Shown here: piece after piece, positions 51,558 through 62,512 of the stretch
Layout: the number at the start of each line of letters is the position of its first letter
Numbering within the stretch: position 1 is the first letter of the stretch
Assembly (NCBI RefSeq): GCF_001702265.1
Contig: NZ_MAUE01000045.1
Span: 124,001-188,000, forward strand
DNA length: 64,000 nt
Source of the DNA: Pseudomonas aylmerensis
GTDB lineage: Bacteria > Pseudomonadota > Gammaproteobacteria > Pseudomonadales > Pseudomonadaceae
Direction: 5' to 3'
Translations under genes and position numbers: made by a program
The notes under the pieces: model-generated
Seen by the model: only the letters and a program-made list of their open reading frames with translations
Databases searched by the model: none
Told to the model about the DNA's origin: nothing

Positions 51558-53273
51558 TCAGCGACGAATACGCGCCTGGAGGAAAGACAGCACGTCAGCC
51601 ACCGGCAACGGTTGGGCTTCGGCTTCGGTCCGGCTTTTGTATTCCAGATTGCCATCGGCCAGGCCGCGGTCACTGACCACGATCCGGTGTGGGATGCCAA
51701 TCAGTTCCATGTCGGCAAACTTGATGCCTGGGCTGGTTTTCTTGTCGCGGTCATCCAGCAGTACTTCAAAACCGGCGGCGGTCAGTTCGGCATACAGTTT
51801 GTCAGTAGCCTCGCGTACTTGCTCGGTTTCGTAGCGCAGCGGTACCAGGGCGATCTGGAAAGGCGCCAGGGCGTCGCTCCAGATGATGCCTTTCTCGTCG
51901 TTGTTCTGCTCGATTGCAGCGGCAACCACGCGCGATACGCCAATGCCGTAGCAGCCCATGTCCAGGGTGATCGGCTTGCCGTTCTCGCCCAGCACTTCGC
52001 ACTTCATCGCCTTGCTGTACTTGTTGCCCAGCTGGAAGATGTGCCCGACTTCGATGCCGCGCTTGATTTCCAGGGTGCCCTTGCCGTCCGGACTTGGGTC
52101 ACCGGCGACCACGTTACGCAGGTCGGCCACGGTCGGAACCGGCAGGTCACGCTCCCAGTTCACGCCGAAGTAGTGCTTGTCGTCGATGTTCGCGCCGATA
52201 CCGAAGTCGCTCATCAGCTCGACCGAGCGGTCGATGATGATTGGCAACGGCAGGTTCAGCGGGCCCAGGGAGCCGGCGCCGGCGCCAATCGCGTCGCGCA
52301 GTTCGTCATCGGTGGCCATGACCAGCGGGCTGGCTACGCCAGGTTGCTGGGCTGCCTTGATTTCGTTGAGTTCGTGGTCGCCACGGATCACCAGGGCGAT
52401 CAGCTTGCCTTCTTCCTCGGCACGCACGATCAGGGTCTTGATGGTCTTTTCAATCGGCAGATTGAATTTTTCCACCAGGGCCGCGATGGTCTTGGTGTCC
52501 GGCGTGTCGACCAGGCGCAGCTCTTGCGTCGGTGCAGGGCGCGAAGTTTCGCGTGGCACGGCTTCGGCTTTCTCGATGTTCGCCGCGTAGTCGGAGCCAT
52601 TGCTGAAGACGATATCGTCTTCGCCCGACTCGGCCAGCACGTGGAATTCGTGGGAGCCGGCGCCGCCGATAGAGCCGTTGTCCGCTTCAACCGGGCGGAA
52701 CTTCAGGCCCAGGCGCGTGAACACGTTGCAGTAGGCCTGGTGCATGCGGTCGTAGGTGACCTGCAGGGACGCCTGGTCTGCGTGGAACGAATAGGCGTCC
52801 TTCATGATGAATTCGCGGCCGCGCATCAAACCGAAGCGTGGGCGGATTTCGTCACGGAATTTGGTCTGGATCTGATACAGGTTCAGCGGCAGCTGCTTGT
52901 AGCTGCTCAGCTCGTTGCGCATCAGGTCGGTGATCACTTCTTCGTGGGTCGGGCCGGCGCAGAAGTCGCGGCCATGACGGTCCTTGAAGCGCAGCAACTC
53001 AGGACCGTACTCTTCCCAGCGCCCGGATTCCTGCCACAACTCAGCCGGTTGGGTGCTCGGCATCAACACTTCCAGAGAGCCGGCGGCGTTCATTTCTTCA
53101 CGAACGATGGCTTCGACCTTGCGCATCACCTTCAAGCCCATGGGCAGCCAGGTGTACAGGCCAGAGGCCAGTTTGCGGATCATGCCGGCGCGCAGCATCA
53201 GCTGATGGCTGATCACGACCGCGTCGGAAGGCGTTTCTTTCTGTGTGGCGAGCAAATATTGACTGGTACGCAT
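51558..53273 (-). CDS. proS: Prolyl-tRNA synthetase
   Basis: A 571-residue class II synthetase of the bacterial type. Motif 1 lies near MLRAGMIRKLASGLYTWLPMGLKVM, motif 2 at YQIQTKFRDEIRPRFGLMRGREFIMKD, and motif 3 at MGCYGIGVSRVVAAAIEQ. The editing (INS) domain occupies about 225-395 (LVVRAEEEGKLIALVIRGDHELNEIKA-like text) and clears mischarged Ala-tRNA. The ATG at 53273 begins MRTSQYLLAT, the family start; the open frame upstream to 53435 runs through a REP element and is not coding. Confidence 0.96.
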   Translation of the reverse strand: MRTSQYLLATQKETPSDAVVISHQLMLRAGMIRKLASGLYTWLPMGLKVMRKVEAIVREEMNAAGSLEVLMPSTQPAELWQESGRWEEYGPELLRFKDRHGRDFCAGPTHEEVITDLMRNELSSYKQLPLNLYQIQTKFRDEIRPRFGLMRGREFIMKDAYSFHADQASLQVTYDRMHQAYCNVFTRLGLKFRPVEADNGSIGGAGSHEFHVLAESGEDDIVFSNGSDYAANIEKAEAVPRETSRPAPTQELRLVDTPDTKTIAALVEKFNLPIEKTIKTLIVRAEEEGKLIALVIRGDHELNEIKAAQQPGVASPLVMATDDELRDAIGAGAGSLGPLNLPLPIIIDRSVELMSDFGIGANIDDKHYFGVNWERDLPVPTVADLRNVVAGDPSPDGKGTLEIKRGIEVGHIFQLGNKYSKAMKCEVLGENGKPITLDMGCYGIGVSRVVAAAIEQNNDEKGIIWSDALAPFQIALVPLRYETEQVREATDKLYAELTAAGFEVLLDDRDKKTSPGIKFADMELIGIPHRIVVSDRGLADGNLEYKSRTEAEAQPLPVADVLSFLQARIRR

Positions 53274-53380
53274 GGTAGGCCGTTGTCGGTTGCTTGGACT
53301 TGAAATGACTTGGGATTGTACGGGCGCTTGCTGCTGGAGTACAGGCATCAGGTCGTGGTGAGGCTTCTGTCGAAAGCCTT

Positions 53381-53469
53381 TGTGCAGGCGCTGGCTTGCC
53401 TGCGCTGGCATCACCTCGTTGTCACTGTAGGCCAAGGTGTGCGCATCGCAGGCAGGTCAGCCCCTGCAG
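53381..53469. repeat. Degenerate REPIN
   Basis: TGTGCAGGCGCTGGCTTGCC and inverted GGCAGGTCAGCCCCTGCAG. The arms have drifted from the GGGAGCTGGC type. The spacer GCATCACCTCG..CAAGGTGTGCGCATCGCAGG resembles the spacer of the element at 42552. It separates proS from ampG. Confidence 0.72.
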
Positions 53470-53481
53470 TGACCGGTCGTG

Positions 53482-55014
53482 TCAGTCCTCGGCCGGAGGA
53501 TTCAACCGAATCCGCCGATTCTCCTGAAACCAGTGCAGCGCAATCAGGAACAGCGTCGGCACACCGAGCAGGCAGGTGATCAAGAAGAAATTGTGATACC
53601 CGAACTTCTCCACCATCACCCCCGAGTACCCACCGATCAGGCGCGGCAGCAACAGCATGATCGAGCTGAGCAGCGCGTACTGTGTGGCGGAGAACTTCAG
53701 GTTGGTCAGGCTCGACAGGTACGCCACGAAGGCCGACGTCGCCAGCCCTGAGCTGAAGTTGTCCAGGGAGATGGTGAAAATCAACATCTGCAGGTCCGGG
53801 CCCATGTCCGCGAGTGCGACGAACAACAGGTTGGTGCCGGCCGACGCCACGCCGCCGATGAACAGGATCGGCAGGATGCCGAAGCGCACAATCAGCAGGC
53901 CGCCCATGCCGGCGCCGAGCAGGGTCATGATCAGGCCGAAGATCTTGCTGACCCCGGCGATCTGGTCCTTGGTGAAGCCCTGGTCGATGTAGAACACGTT
54001 GGCCATCACGCCCATCACCGTGTCTGACATCCGGTAGGTGGCAATCAGCCCCAGCAGTAGCAAGGCCTGCCAGCGGTAACGCAGGATAAAGTCGTTGACC
54101 GGCGTCAGCACCGGCGCCAGGCCACGTCGACCCATGGCTGAGAGGCACAGGGCGGTGAGGGTGATATAGAGGATGGCGCGCAGGAAGGCGCGGTCTTCCA
54201 TCAGCAGTTCCCACAGGCTCATGCCGTGGAACAGCACGCTGGCAAAGTCGGTGTTGTACAGCTGGGTAAACATCGCGGGCACCGACACCAGCAACACGAT
54301 CAGTACGAACACCGACACCAGTTGATGCACGAAGCTGTAGCGCCCGGCCTGCAATTGGGTGCGCAATGGCACATTGGGTTCGCGCATGAACAGGGTGGTC
54401 AGCAGTGCCGGGATCATCAGCACGCCGAACAGCACATAGGTGCCGGTCCATGCCGAGTGCTTATAGTTGAAACCGGTGGAACCGAAGCCTTCGGCAAAAA
54501 ACAGCGCGCCGGCCGTGGCCAGCAGGGCGGCGATCCGGTAGCCGGACATATAGCTGGCAGCGAGGGCGGCCTGGCGGCTGTCGTCGGCGATTTCCAGGCG
54601 GTAGGCGTCGACTGCGATGTCTTGCGTCGCCGAGGCAAAGGCCACGATCACCGCAATGGCGATCAGCCAGGACAGGTGTTTCTGAGGGTCGCAGAACCCC
54701 ATGCCGATCAATCCGAGGATCACCAGCGACTGGGCCAGCACCAGCCAGGAACGACGACGTCCGAGTTTACCGAGCAGCGGCAGGCGCCATTGGTCGAGCA
54801 GCGGCGACCACACCCATTTGAAGGCGTATGCCAGGCCGATCAGGCTCGCATAGCCGATGGTCTCGCGGGCCACACCGGCCTCACGCAACCACACCGAAAG
54901 CGTCGAGAACACCAACATGTAAGGCAAGCCGGCGGCAAAGCCGAGCAACAACAGGACTAACGTCGAGGGGCTGGCATAGGCGGCGAGCGCGGCGCGCCAG
55001 GTTTTACGGGGCAT
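53482..55014 (-). CDS. ampG: AmpG-family muropeptide MFS transporter
   Basis: A 510-residue inner-membrane permease with 12-14 hydrophobic segments. MFS and AmpG motifs are LLLGFAAGLPYMLVFSTLSVWLREAG, YAFKWVWSPLLDQWRLPLLGKLGRRRSWL, and ASATQDIAVDAYRLE. It imports anhydro-muropeptides released by lytic transglycosylases such as MltF, for recycling and beta-lactamase signalling. Pseudomonas may have two ampG-like genes, and which one this is cannot be told from sequence alone. Confidence 0.9.
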   Translation of the reverse strand: MPRKTWRAALAAYASPSTLVLLLLGFAAGLPYMLVFSTLSVWLREAGVARETIGYASLIGLAYAFKWVWSPLLDQWRLPLLGKLGRRRSWLVLAQSLVILGLIGMGFCDPQKHLSWLIAIAVIVAFASATQDIAVDAYRLEIADDSRQAALAASYMSGYRIAALLATAGALFFAEGFGSTGFNYKHSAWTGTYVLFGVLMIPALLTTLFMREPNVPLRTQLQAGRYSFVHQLVSVFVLIVLLVSVPAMFTQLYNTDFASVLFHGMSLWELLMEDRAFLRAILYITLTALCLSAMGRRGLAPVLTPVNDFILRYRWQALLLLGLIATYRMSDTVMGVMANVFYIDQGFTKDQIAGVSKIFGLIMTLLGAGMGGLLIVRFGILPILFIGGVASAGTNLLFVALADMGPDLQMLIFTISLDNFSSGLATSAFVAYLSSLTNLKFSATQYALLSSIMLLLPRLIGGYSGVMVEKFGYHNFFLITCLLGVPTLFLIALHWFQENRRIRLNPPAED

Positions 55015-55057
55015 GGGCTGGAGTCTGCCTCAGATTCACGGAAACAAAGCGCGCACT

Positions 55058-55411
55058 CTAACCGCTGTGCTCTACCGGGCGCCAGCCATGGCGCTGAATA
55101 TCCACGCGATTGTTGCGGACTGTGATGCCTTCATCGCGCAAACGCGCGCGTTGTTCGTCGCCCGAGGCACTGCCCACGGGCAGACTTATCCGACCACCGG
55201 CACCCAACACACGATGCCAGGGCAGTTTGGTGTCCTCGGGAAGCTGGCTCAGGGTGCGCCCCACCCAGCGCGCCGCGCGCCCCAGGCCGGCCAAGTGCGC
55301 CAACTCGCCGTAACTCACCACGCAACCTGGCGGGACCTGCGCCAATGTCAGGTACAGCGCGGTGCGGCGCATTTCGGCGGGGCTTTGCGGCGTTTCGGCG
55401 GTTGGATTCAC
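55058..55411 (-). CDS. Alkyltransferase-like protein (MGMT family, Trp in place of Cys)
   Basis: A 117-residue protein with the MGMT DNA-binding fold: VPPGCVVSYGELAHLAGLGRAARWVGRTLSQ, then LPWHRVLGAGGRIS. Where O6-methylguanine methyltransferases have PCHRV, this has PWHRV (Trp65). Such ATL proteins cannot remove the alkyl group but bind O6-alkylguanine and hand it to nucleotide excision repair. The length fits ATLs, which lack the N-terminal domain of Ada or Ogt. It stands 43 nt after ampG's start on the same strand, transcribed towards it. Confidence 0.9.
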   Translation of the reverse strand: MNPTAETPQSPAEMRRTALYLTLAQVPPGCVVSYGELAHLAGLGRAARWVGRTLSQLPEDTKLPWHRVLGAGGRISLPVGSASGDEQRARLRDEGITVRNNRVDIQRHGWRPVEHSG

Positions 55412-55564
55412 TGGAGTCTATCCGTAGGGAATGGCGGTCTATCTGTAAGAAACGTCTGAGAACATGGCGATGAGCATGGAACTCAACCTGAATCCTTGAG
55501 TCAGTCCTAGCTATCTAACACGATAAGTGCCCCTTTTCGCCAACCTTGAGCCCCTTACTTGCTT

Positions 55565-56572
55565 ATGTTGTCCAGAACCCTGCTGTGCCTCGCTGTTTTC
55601 AGCGCCTCCTCGCCCTTGCTGGCCGATACCGTCTGGTTGAAGAACGGTGACCGCCTGACCGGCAAGATCAAGGTCTTTGACGGTGGCAAATTGCTGATCC
55701 AGACCGATTACGCAGGCGCCATTCCGGTCGACTGGAAACAGGTGAAAACCCTGGAAAGCGATCAGGAGCTGCTGGTCAAGCAGGATGCCTACACCGGCGA
55801 GAAGGCCAAGTCGCTGAAAGCGGCGGACGATGGCAAGGTGGTCCTGGCCAATGGCGAAGCGCCCAAGACCGTCGAGTTGGCGAGCATCCAGCAGATCATC
55901 AAGCCCAAGCCTGTGATCGAAGACCTGGTGTGGAAGGGCAATGTCGACCTGGCGCTGGACTACAAGCGTGCCGACAAGGACACCAACGACTACGACGTCG
56001 ACTTCAAGACCACCGCACGGCATGGCCAGTGGCGCCATACCGGGCAGGGCGAATACAACCGCGAGTTCCAGGACGACGTGACCACCACCGACAACTGGGC
56101 GCTGGAATACGACCTCGACCGGTTCATCACCGAGCACTGGTTCTGGCAAGGCCGCCTGACCTACAAGCGCGACAAGGTTGAAGACCTGTCCCGTCAACGC
56201 ACTGTCGGTACCGGCCCGGGCTATCAGTTCTGGGACGACGAATTGGGCGCGTTCTCCCTCGGTTCGCTGGTCAACCGCACCGACTATGAATACGCCGATG
56301 GCGGCAAGGACAACTTCTATTCCCTGGCCATGAAGTGGAACTACAACCGCTACCTGGTAGGCAAGACGGTCGAGTTCTTCACCAGCGGCGAGGTGGGCAA
56401 GCCGCTGTCCGGGCCGGCCGCCTATTCCCTGGATTCGGAAATAGGCCTGCGCTACAAAGTCACCGAGTGGGCCTCGCTCAACCTCAAGGCCGAGCGCGAC
56501 ATTATCAGCGGCGACTCGGAAAGCAGCCTGAGCAAGACCCGCTACACCGCAGGCTTCGGCGTGGCCTGGTAA
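55565..56572 (+). CDS. DUF481 (YdiY-like) outer-membrane protein
   Basis: A 335-residue exported protein with signal peptide LSRTLLCLAVFSASSPLLAD. The first part (DTVWLKNGDRLTGKIKVFDGGKLLIQTDYAG) is a small beta domain, and about 125-335 is a DUF481 beta-barrel with alternating aromatic strands ending in the outer-membrane C-terminal signature Phe-Gly-Val-Ala-Trp. Members sit in the outer membrane; their role is unknown. TTG at 55559 would add two residues; the ATG was preferred. Confidence 0.88.
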   Translation: MLSRTLLCLAVFSASSPLLADTVWLKNGDRLTGKIKVFDGGKLLIQTDYAGAIPVDWKQVKTLESDQELLVKQDAYTGEKAKSLKAADDGKVVLANGEAPKTVELASIQQIIKPKPVIEDLVWKGNVDLALDYKRADKDTNDYDVDFKTTARHGQWRHTGQGEYNREFQDDVTTTDNWALEYDLDRFITEHWFWQGRLTYKRDKVEDLSRQRTVGTGPGYQFWDDELGAFSLGSLVNRTDYEYADGGKDNFYSLAMKWNYNRYLVGKTVEFFTSGEVGKPLSGPAAYSLDSEIGLRYKVTEWASLNLKAERDIISGDSESSLSKTRYTAGFGVAW

Positions 56573-56676
56573 TCCGGCCGTAAAACCCGCTTGGCAACCT
56601 TTGCTGATATTGATTACCTTGTGTTGAGATCCATTCCCATATGCTATGGGCGGCCGCATACCCGAGGAGTCATACG

Positions 56677-57408
56677 TTGAGCACGCACGTTGCCAAGAAC
56701 GCCCGAGAGCTGTTGCTCAAGGAATACCGTGGGGCTCTCTCCACATTGTCCAAGGCCATGCCCGGCTTTCCCTTCGGTTCGGTCGTGCCCTATTGCCTGG
56801 ACGAGCAGGGCCGCCCGCTGATCCTGATCAGCCGCATCGCCCAGCACACCCATAACCTGCAAAAAGACCCCAAGTGCTCGCTGCTGGTCGGCGAGCGCGA
56901 AGCGGACGATGTGCAGGCAGTGGGGCGCCTGACTTACCTGGCCGAAGCCGAGAAACTCGAAGATGGCGCTGCCATCGAGGCGGCCGCCGAGCGTTATTAC
57001 CGCTACTTCCCCGATTCGGCCAACTATCACAAGGCCCACGATTTCGACTTCTGGGTGCTCAAGCCGGTGCGCCACCGTTATATAGGTGGATTTGGCGCGA
57101 TTCATTGGGTCGACCAGCTGACCCTGGCCAATCCGTTCGCGGGCAAGGCCGAGCGCAGCATGATCGAACACATGAACAGCGATCACACCAAGGCCATCGC
57201 CCACTACGTCGCCCTGACCGGCTTGCCCACCTTCGAGCCTGCGCAATTGGCCGGTATCGACAGCGAAGGCATGCACCTGCGTATTGGCCAATCGCTGCAC
57301 TGGTTGCCTTTCGCAACGTCTTGCAACACGCCGACACAAGTACGCGAAGCCCTGGTTTCATTGGCCCATGCCGAGGTCTGGCCGAAAAAAGCCAGCGCTG
57401 ACGCTTGA
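56677..57408 (+). CDS. HugZ-like haem utilisation / PNPOx-fold protein
   Basis: A 243-residue protein. Residues about 10-155 form an FMN-binding split barrel (MPGFPFGSVVPYCLDEQGRPLILISRIAQHTHNLQKDPKCSLLV). The C-terminal DUF2470 domain (about 165-240) has AERSMIEHMNSDHTKAIAHYV. This is the HugZ/PNPOx arrangement; some members degrade haem. TTG at 56677 was chosen because AGGAG lies seven bases upstream and no ATG nearby has one; an ATG at 56641 adds 12 residues. Confidence 0.87.
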   Translation: MSTHVAKNARELLLKEYRGALSTLSKAMPGFPFGSVVPYCLDEQGRPLILISRIAQHTHNLQKDPKCSLLVGEREADDVQAVGRLTYLAEAEKLEDGAAIEAAAERYYRYFPDSANYHKAHDFDFWVLKPVRHRYIGGFGAIHWVDQLTLANPFAGKAERSMIEHMNSDHTKAIAHYVALTGLPTFEPAQLAGIDSEGMHLRIGQSLHWLPFATSCNTPTQVREALVSLAHAEVWPKKASADA

Positions 57409-57474
57409 ATTCACGAAATGGCGACGTCATCTAAGGTGGACTGGCAAGGCATTCTTGCGTTGAGGAACCATTTG

Positions 57475-57951
57475 ATGCGCCCTTTTTTGTTGCTCTTTCT
57501 GCTGTTCCCGGTGTTGGAGCTGTTCGTATTCGTACAAGTCAGCAGTGCAATCGGCTTTTTCCCGGCCCTGCTGCTGATCATTCTCGGCTCGATGCTCGGC
57601 GTTCTGGTGCTGCGTGTCGCCGGCCTGGCCACGGCACTGCGTGCGCGTGAAAGCCTGAACCGCGGCGAGTTGCCGGCCCAGACCATGCTCGAAGGCCTGA
57701 TGATGGCTTTGGCGGGCGGCCTGTTGATCCTGCCGGGCTTTATCAGCGACGTGGTCGGCCTGGTCATGTTGCTGCCGGTCACCCGCAAGCTGCTGGCCGG
57801 CAAGATGCGCCAGCGTGCCGAAGAAGCTGCGATTCGCCAGCGCGCATTCGCCGATGACCTGCAACCTCGTGGTGGCCCGGCTCCGCGCCAACCCCTGGGA
57901 CGCGAAGGTGATGTGATCGAAGGCGAGTTCGAGCACCGCGACAGTAAATAA
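57475..57951 (+). CDS. fxsA: FxsA family membrane protein
   Basis: A 158-residue inner-membrane protein with three or four hydrophobic segments (FLLLFLLFPVLELFVFVQV, LLLIILGSMLGVLVLR, LMMALAGGLLILPGFISDVVGLVMLLP). GFISDVVGLVMLLP is the FxsA signature. In E. coli its overproduction suppresses F exclusion of phage T7. GAGGA precedes the ATG. The gene lies directly upstream of groESL, as in many pseudomonads; a hairpin separates them. Confidence 0.92.
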   Translation: MRPFLLLFLLFPVLELFVFVQVSSAIGFFPALLLIILGSMLGVLVLRVAGLATALRARESLNRGELPAQTMLEGLMMALAGGLLILPGFISDVVGLVMLLPVTRKLLAGKMRQRAEEAAIRQRAFADDLQPRGGPAPRQPLGREGDVIEGEFEHRDSK

Positions 57952-57962
57952 CCGCTTCATTG

Positions 57963-57986
57963 CCACGGCACCTTCGGGTGCCGTGT
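57963..57986 (+). terminator. Hairpin after fxsA
   Basis: CACGGCACC TTCG GGTGCCGTG with a UUCG-type tetraloop, followed by TTGCATTT. A likely terminator, although its T-run is broken. Confidence 0.65.
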
Positions 57987-58031
57987 TGCATTTATAGGCG
58001 GGCAGATGCAAAAAAATTTCCTGCCCGGCCC

Positions 58032-58058
58032 CTTGTAATAAGCTTATGCGCCCTTATG
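58032..58058 (+). promoter_or_regulatory. Candidate heat-shock (sigma-32) promoter of groESL
   Basis: CTTGTA at 58032-58037 followed after 13 bases by CCCTTATG at 58051-58058. The first box matches the CTTGAA -35 of sigma-32 at five of six positions; the second is a weaker match to CCCCATNT. No CIRCE inverted repeat is present. It is the only candidate seen in 57952-58199. Confidence 0.45.
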
Positions 58059-58199
58059 TAACGGTCACCGCAAGGTTTCTGGTGGCGACACCAGACAGAC
58101 TTCCGCGTCTCGCTTGGCGAGGCGCGACCGGCACAGCCGGAATACAACCCGCCGGTACCGATACCGGCCGATGAAAAACACAATTAGGAGAGATCGACA

Positions 58200-58496
58200 A
58201 TGAGCAAGCTTCGTCCTCTGCACGACCGCGTCGTTATCCGTCGCAGCGAAGAAGAAAAGAAAACCGCTGGCGGTATCGTTCTGCCAGGTTCGGCTGCTGA
58301 AAAAGCCAACCACGGTGTGATCGTCGCTGCAGGCCCAGGCAAGACTCTGGAAAACGGTGATGTACGTGCGCTGGCCGTTAAAGTCGGTGACAAGGTTGTA
58401 TTTGGTCCTTACTCCGGCAGCAACACTGTGAAAGTCGACGGCGAAGACCTGCTGGTAATGGCTGAGAACGAGATTCTCGCTGTTCTGGAAGACTGA
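58200..58496 (+). CDS. groES: Co-chaperonin GroES
   Basis: A 98-residue lid of the GroEL folding chamber. LRPLHDRVVIRR at the start, KTAGGIVLPGSAAEKAN (the mobile loop) and VKVGDKVVFGPYSG are typical. AGGAGAG lies eight bases before the ATG. It is followed at 50 nt by groEL. Confidence 0.97.
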   Translation: MSKLRPLHDRVVIRRSEEEKKTAGGIVLPGSAAEKANHGVIVAAGPGKTLENGDVRALAVKVGDKVVFGPYSGSNTVKVDGEDLLVMAENEILAVLED

Positions 58497-58546
58497 TTTT
58501 CCCGCTCATTTTCCCGTTACTACAAAGTATTTAAGGAATATCGATC

Positions 58547-60193
<1,647 letters not shown>

Positions 60194-60215
60194 GCCAGCC
60201 TTACCCCCGTACTGA

Positions 60216-60253
60216 AAAAGCCCCGCCTGCAGTGATGCAGGCGGGGCTTTTTT
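60216..60253 (+). terminator. Terminator of groESL
   Basis: AAAAGCCCCGCCTGCA / TGCAGGCGGGGCTTTT around the short GTGA loop, followed by more T. A very stable stem. Confidence 0.93.
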
Positions 60254-60327
60254 ATGGGGGCTGGGGTGTCTGGATCCATGCTTGCTGGTGACAGAGGGCT
60301 TGGCCGCAACAAGAGATGTGCCAGTCA

Positions 60328-60359
60328 CACTGCTATCGCGGGCAAGCCCGCTTCCACGG
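60328..60359. repeat. Single REP arm
   Basis: CGCGGGCAAGCCCGCTTCCACG without a nearby partner, two bases before the end of the LTA-synthase-like gene and convergent with groEL. Confidence 0.6.
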
Positions 60360-60361
60360 GG

Positions 60362-62311
60362 TCAGCGTTCGCTCAACTGTGGCGCCGCTGGCTTCGGCGG
60401 CTTCCAGCTCAGCAATTGTTGCTTGAACCCATAACTGGCGGCCTGATAGTAGGTGATCGCCCGTTGGATCAATGGATCATCACTGCCGACCCGGACTTCC
60501 TGGCTCGCCGCCAAGGCTTGATAGTGACGACGCAAACCCAGGCGTGGGCTGAGAATCGCCAGGTCCTGGCCATCAAATAGCCCCAGGTGCTGGTAGTTGC
60601 CGACCACCACGCGCGGTGGCAGTGGATTGTCCTGCAACAGGTTGCGGCCAAAGAAGGTAGATTCGTAGCTCAGGTTGATCAGCCCCAGCAGCGTCGGCGC
60701 CAAGTCGATCTGGCTGGCCAGTTGTGCGGTTTCGCGGGCGTCGATCAGCTTCGGTGCATAGATAAACAGCGGAATCTGGTAGTTGCTGATCGGCAGGTCT
60801 TCCTTGCCGGCGCTGCCGGCCGTGTGGTCGGCGACGAACACAAAGATCGTGTTATCGAACCAGGGCTTCTGCCGGGCCGCCTCGAGGAATTCGCCGATGG
60901 CATGGTCGGTGTACTTCACCGCGCCGTCGCGACCATTGCCGGATTTGATATCGATGCGCCCATCCGGGTAGGTGTAGGGGCGATGGTTGGAGGTGGTCAT
61001 CAGTTGCAGCAAAAACGGTTGCTGCTTGGCGTAATCGGCATCGGCCAGTTTCAGGGTTTGGCGATAAAGGTCTTCGTCGGCCATGCCCCAGGCATTTTTA
61101 AACGAAATTTCCGCTTCGGGCACGCTGCTCTGGTCGACCACCCGATAACCGTTGCCGCTGAAAAACGCGTTCATGTTGTCGAAGTAACCCCGCCCGCCGT
61201 AGACAAACACACTGTCGTAGCCAATCACACTGAGTTGTTGCCCGAGGCTGGCAAAGCCGCTTTCCCGGCCGATGCGCTTGACGATCGAGCGTCCCGGCGT
61301 GGGGGGAATCGCCAGGGTGATCGCCTCCAGGCCACGGTCGGTACGGGTGCCGGTGGCATAGAAGTTACTGAAGTACAGGCTCTGTTTACGCAACGCATCG
61401 AGGTTGGGCGTGAGGTTGCGCCCATCGCCATTGCTGCCCATGTATTTAGCGCTGAAGCTTTCGATGGTCACCAGCACGATGTTGGGTTTGCGCGGTGTTC
61501 CAGGGTTGGTGATCGCGCGCCGGATATCCAGCGGGTCCTGGTCGATGAAGCGCGCGTTGGGCTCACTCAGTTCCGCGCGCAACTGTTTGGCGACCACCTC
61601 GGTGGGCAGGCTTTGGTAGAACTGTGAATAGTCCAGCTCGTTGTTGCGGAAAGCGGCGAAAAACTGGTACGGGCCATTGCTCGCCAGTTCGTTCTTGTAC
61701 GCGTTGCCGCCCTGGGTGCGTGGGCTGTCCTGGCTGATCAGTTGCAGGCTGAGGCCGGCGACAACCAGCAGCGCCAACGCATTCACCACACGGCTACGCA
61801 GCGCAGGCAGCGGCGCGTTCATTGCGGCATTGAACGGCTTGCGCAACACCACGCTGAAGACAATCGCAAGCATCGCCAGCAGGCTCAGCAGTTTGCCGAT
61901 CGGATAGGATTCCAACAGGTTGTTCAACACCTCATCGGAATACACCAGGTAATCGACGGCAATGAAGTTGAAGCGCACGCCGAACTCATCCCAGAACAGC
62001 CACTCGGCCGCCGACGTGAACAGCATGGCAAACAGGCTGACGGTGAGCACCGCCTGCAGGAACCAGCGGTGGCCGCGGCGGCGCCACAGGGCCGGTGGGC
62101 ACAGCAGCAGATACAGCCCCAACGGCAGTGCCGCATAGGCCAGGAACCCCAGGTCGTAGAGCAGGCCCACGCCAAACACCGGCAGCAGATTGCCGCCGAC
62201 TTCATCCAGGTGAGCGATGAGCAGCACGCTGCGCGTGAGCAGGAATACCACTAACCAGGCACCGGTTATCAACAGCAAATAGCGCATTGGCGCTGTTTTG
62301 ACAAAACCCAT
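60362..62311 (-). CDS. LTA-synthase-like membrane sulfatase-fold phosphotransferase
   Basis: A 649-residue protein. The first 215 residues hold five hydrophobic segments, and the rest is a periplasmic sulfatase-fold domain. IVLVTIESFSAKYMG has the metal-binding Glu, TGTRTDRGLEAI the probable nucleophile Thr, and FVADHTAG the later Asp-His pair. The group includes LtaS and enzymes that add phosphoglycerol or phosphoethanolamine to envelope glycans. The substrate in Pseudomonas is unknown; osmoregulated glucans or lipid A are plausible. ATG at 62311 has AAGGA eight bases upstream; that at 62317 lies only two bases from it. It is divergent from colR. Confidence 0.85.
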   Translation of the reverse strand: MGFVKTAPMRYLLLITGAWLVVFLLTRSVLLIAHLDEVGGNLLPVFGVGLLYDLGFLAYAALPLGLYLLLCPPALWRRRGHRWFLQAVLTVSLFAMLFTSAAEWLFWDEFGVRFNFIAVDYLVYSDEVLNNLLESYPIGKLLSLLAMLAIVFSVVLRKPFNAAMNAPLPALRSRVVNALALLVVAGLSLQLISQDSPRTQGGNAYKNELASNGPYQFFAAFRNNELDYSQFYQSLPTEVVAKQLRAELSEPNARFIDQDPLDIRRAITNPGTPRKPNIVLVTIESFSAKYMGSNGDGRNLTPNLDALRKQSLYFSNFYATGTRTDRGLEAITLAIPPTPGRSIVKRIGRESGFASLGQQLSVIGYDSVFVYGGRGYFDNMNAFFSGNGYRVVDQSSVPEAEISFKNAWGMADEDLYRQTLKLADADYAKQQPFLLQLMTTSNHRPYTYPDGRIDIKSGNGRDGAVKYTDHAIGEFLEAARQKPWFDNTIFVFVADHTAGSAGKEDLPISNYQIPLFIYAPKLIDARETAQLASQIDLAPTLLGLINLSYESTFFGRNLLQDNPLPPRVVVGNYQHLGLFDGQDLAILSPRLGLRRHYQALAASQEVRVGSDDPLIQRAITYYQAASYGFKQQLLSWKPPKPAAPQLSER

Positions 62312-62379
62312 ATCCATGTTCCTTATATCAATGGGGGGCGATCTTCGCCCTGACACTGTGGTCAGTTTGTGAAGCTATA

Positions 62380-62395
62380 GTGAAAAACTCGTTCA
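62380..62395 (-). promoter_or_regulatory. Candidate ColR-binding site
   Basis: Read on the minus strand the core is TTTTTCAC, preceded by TGAACGAG. It resembles the published ColR consensus of P. putida, whose conserved core is TTTTTCAC. It lies about 70 nt before the LTA-synthase-like gene and 118 nt before colR. Agreement beyond the eight-base core is partial. Confidence 0.45.
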
Positions 62396-62512
62396 GCCGA
62401 TCAATCAGTTGAAAACCTTTATCGACGGGCCTTTCAGCTCTATCCCTGAGCCACACTTGGCCTTAAGCTGCGCGAGCCAACACGGCCGTTACCGCGTACG
62501 GAGACACTGCCC

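Noticed and set aside
51558..53435. Longer proS starting upstream of 53273
   Set aside because: The extra 54 codons run towards a REP element and do not resemble any synthetase N-terminus.
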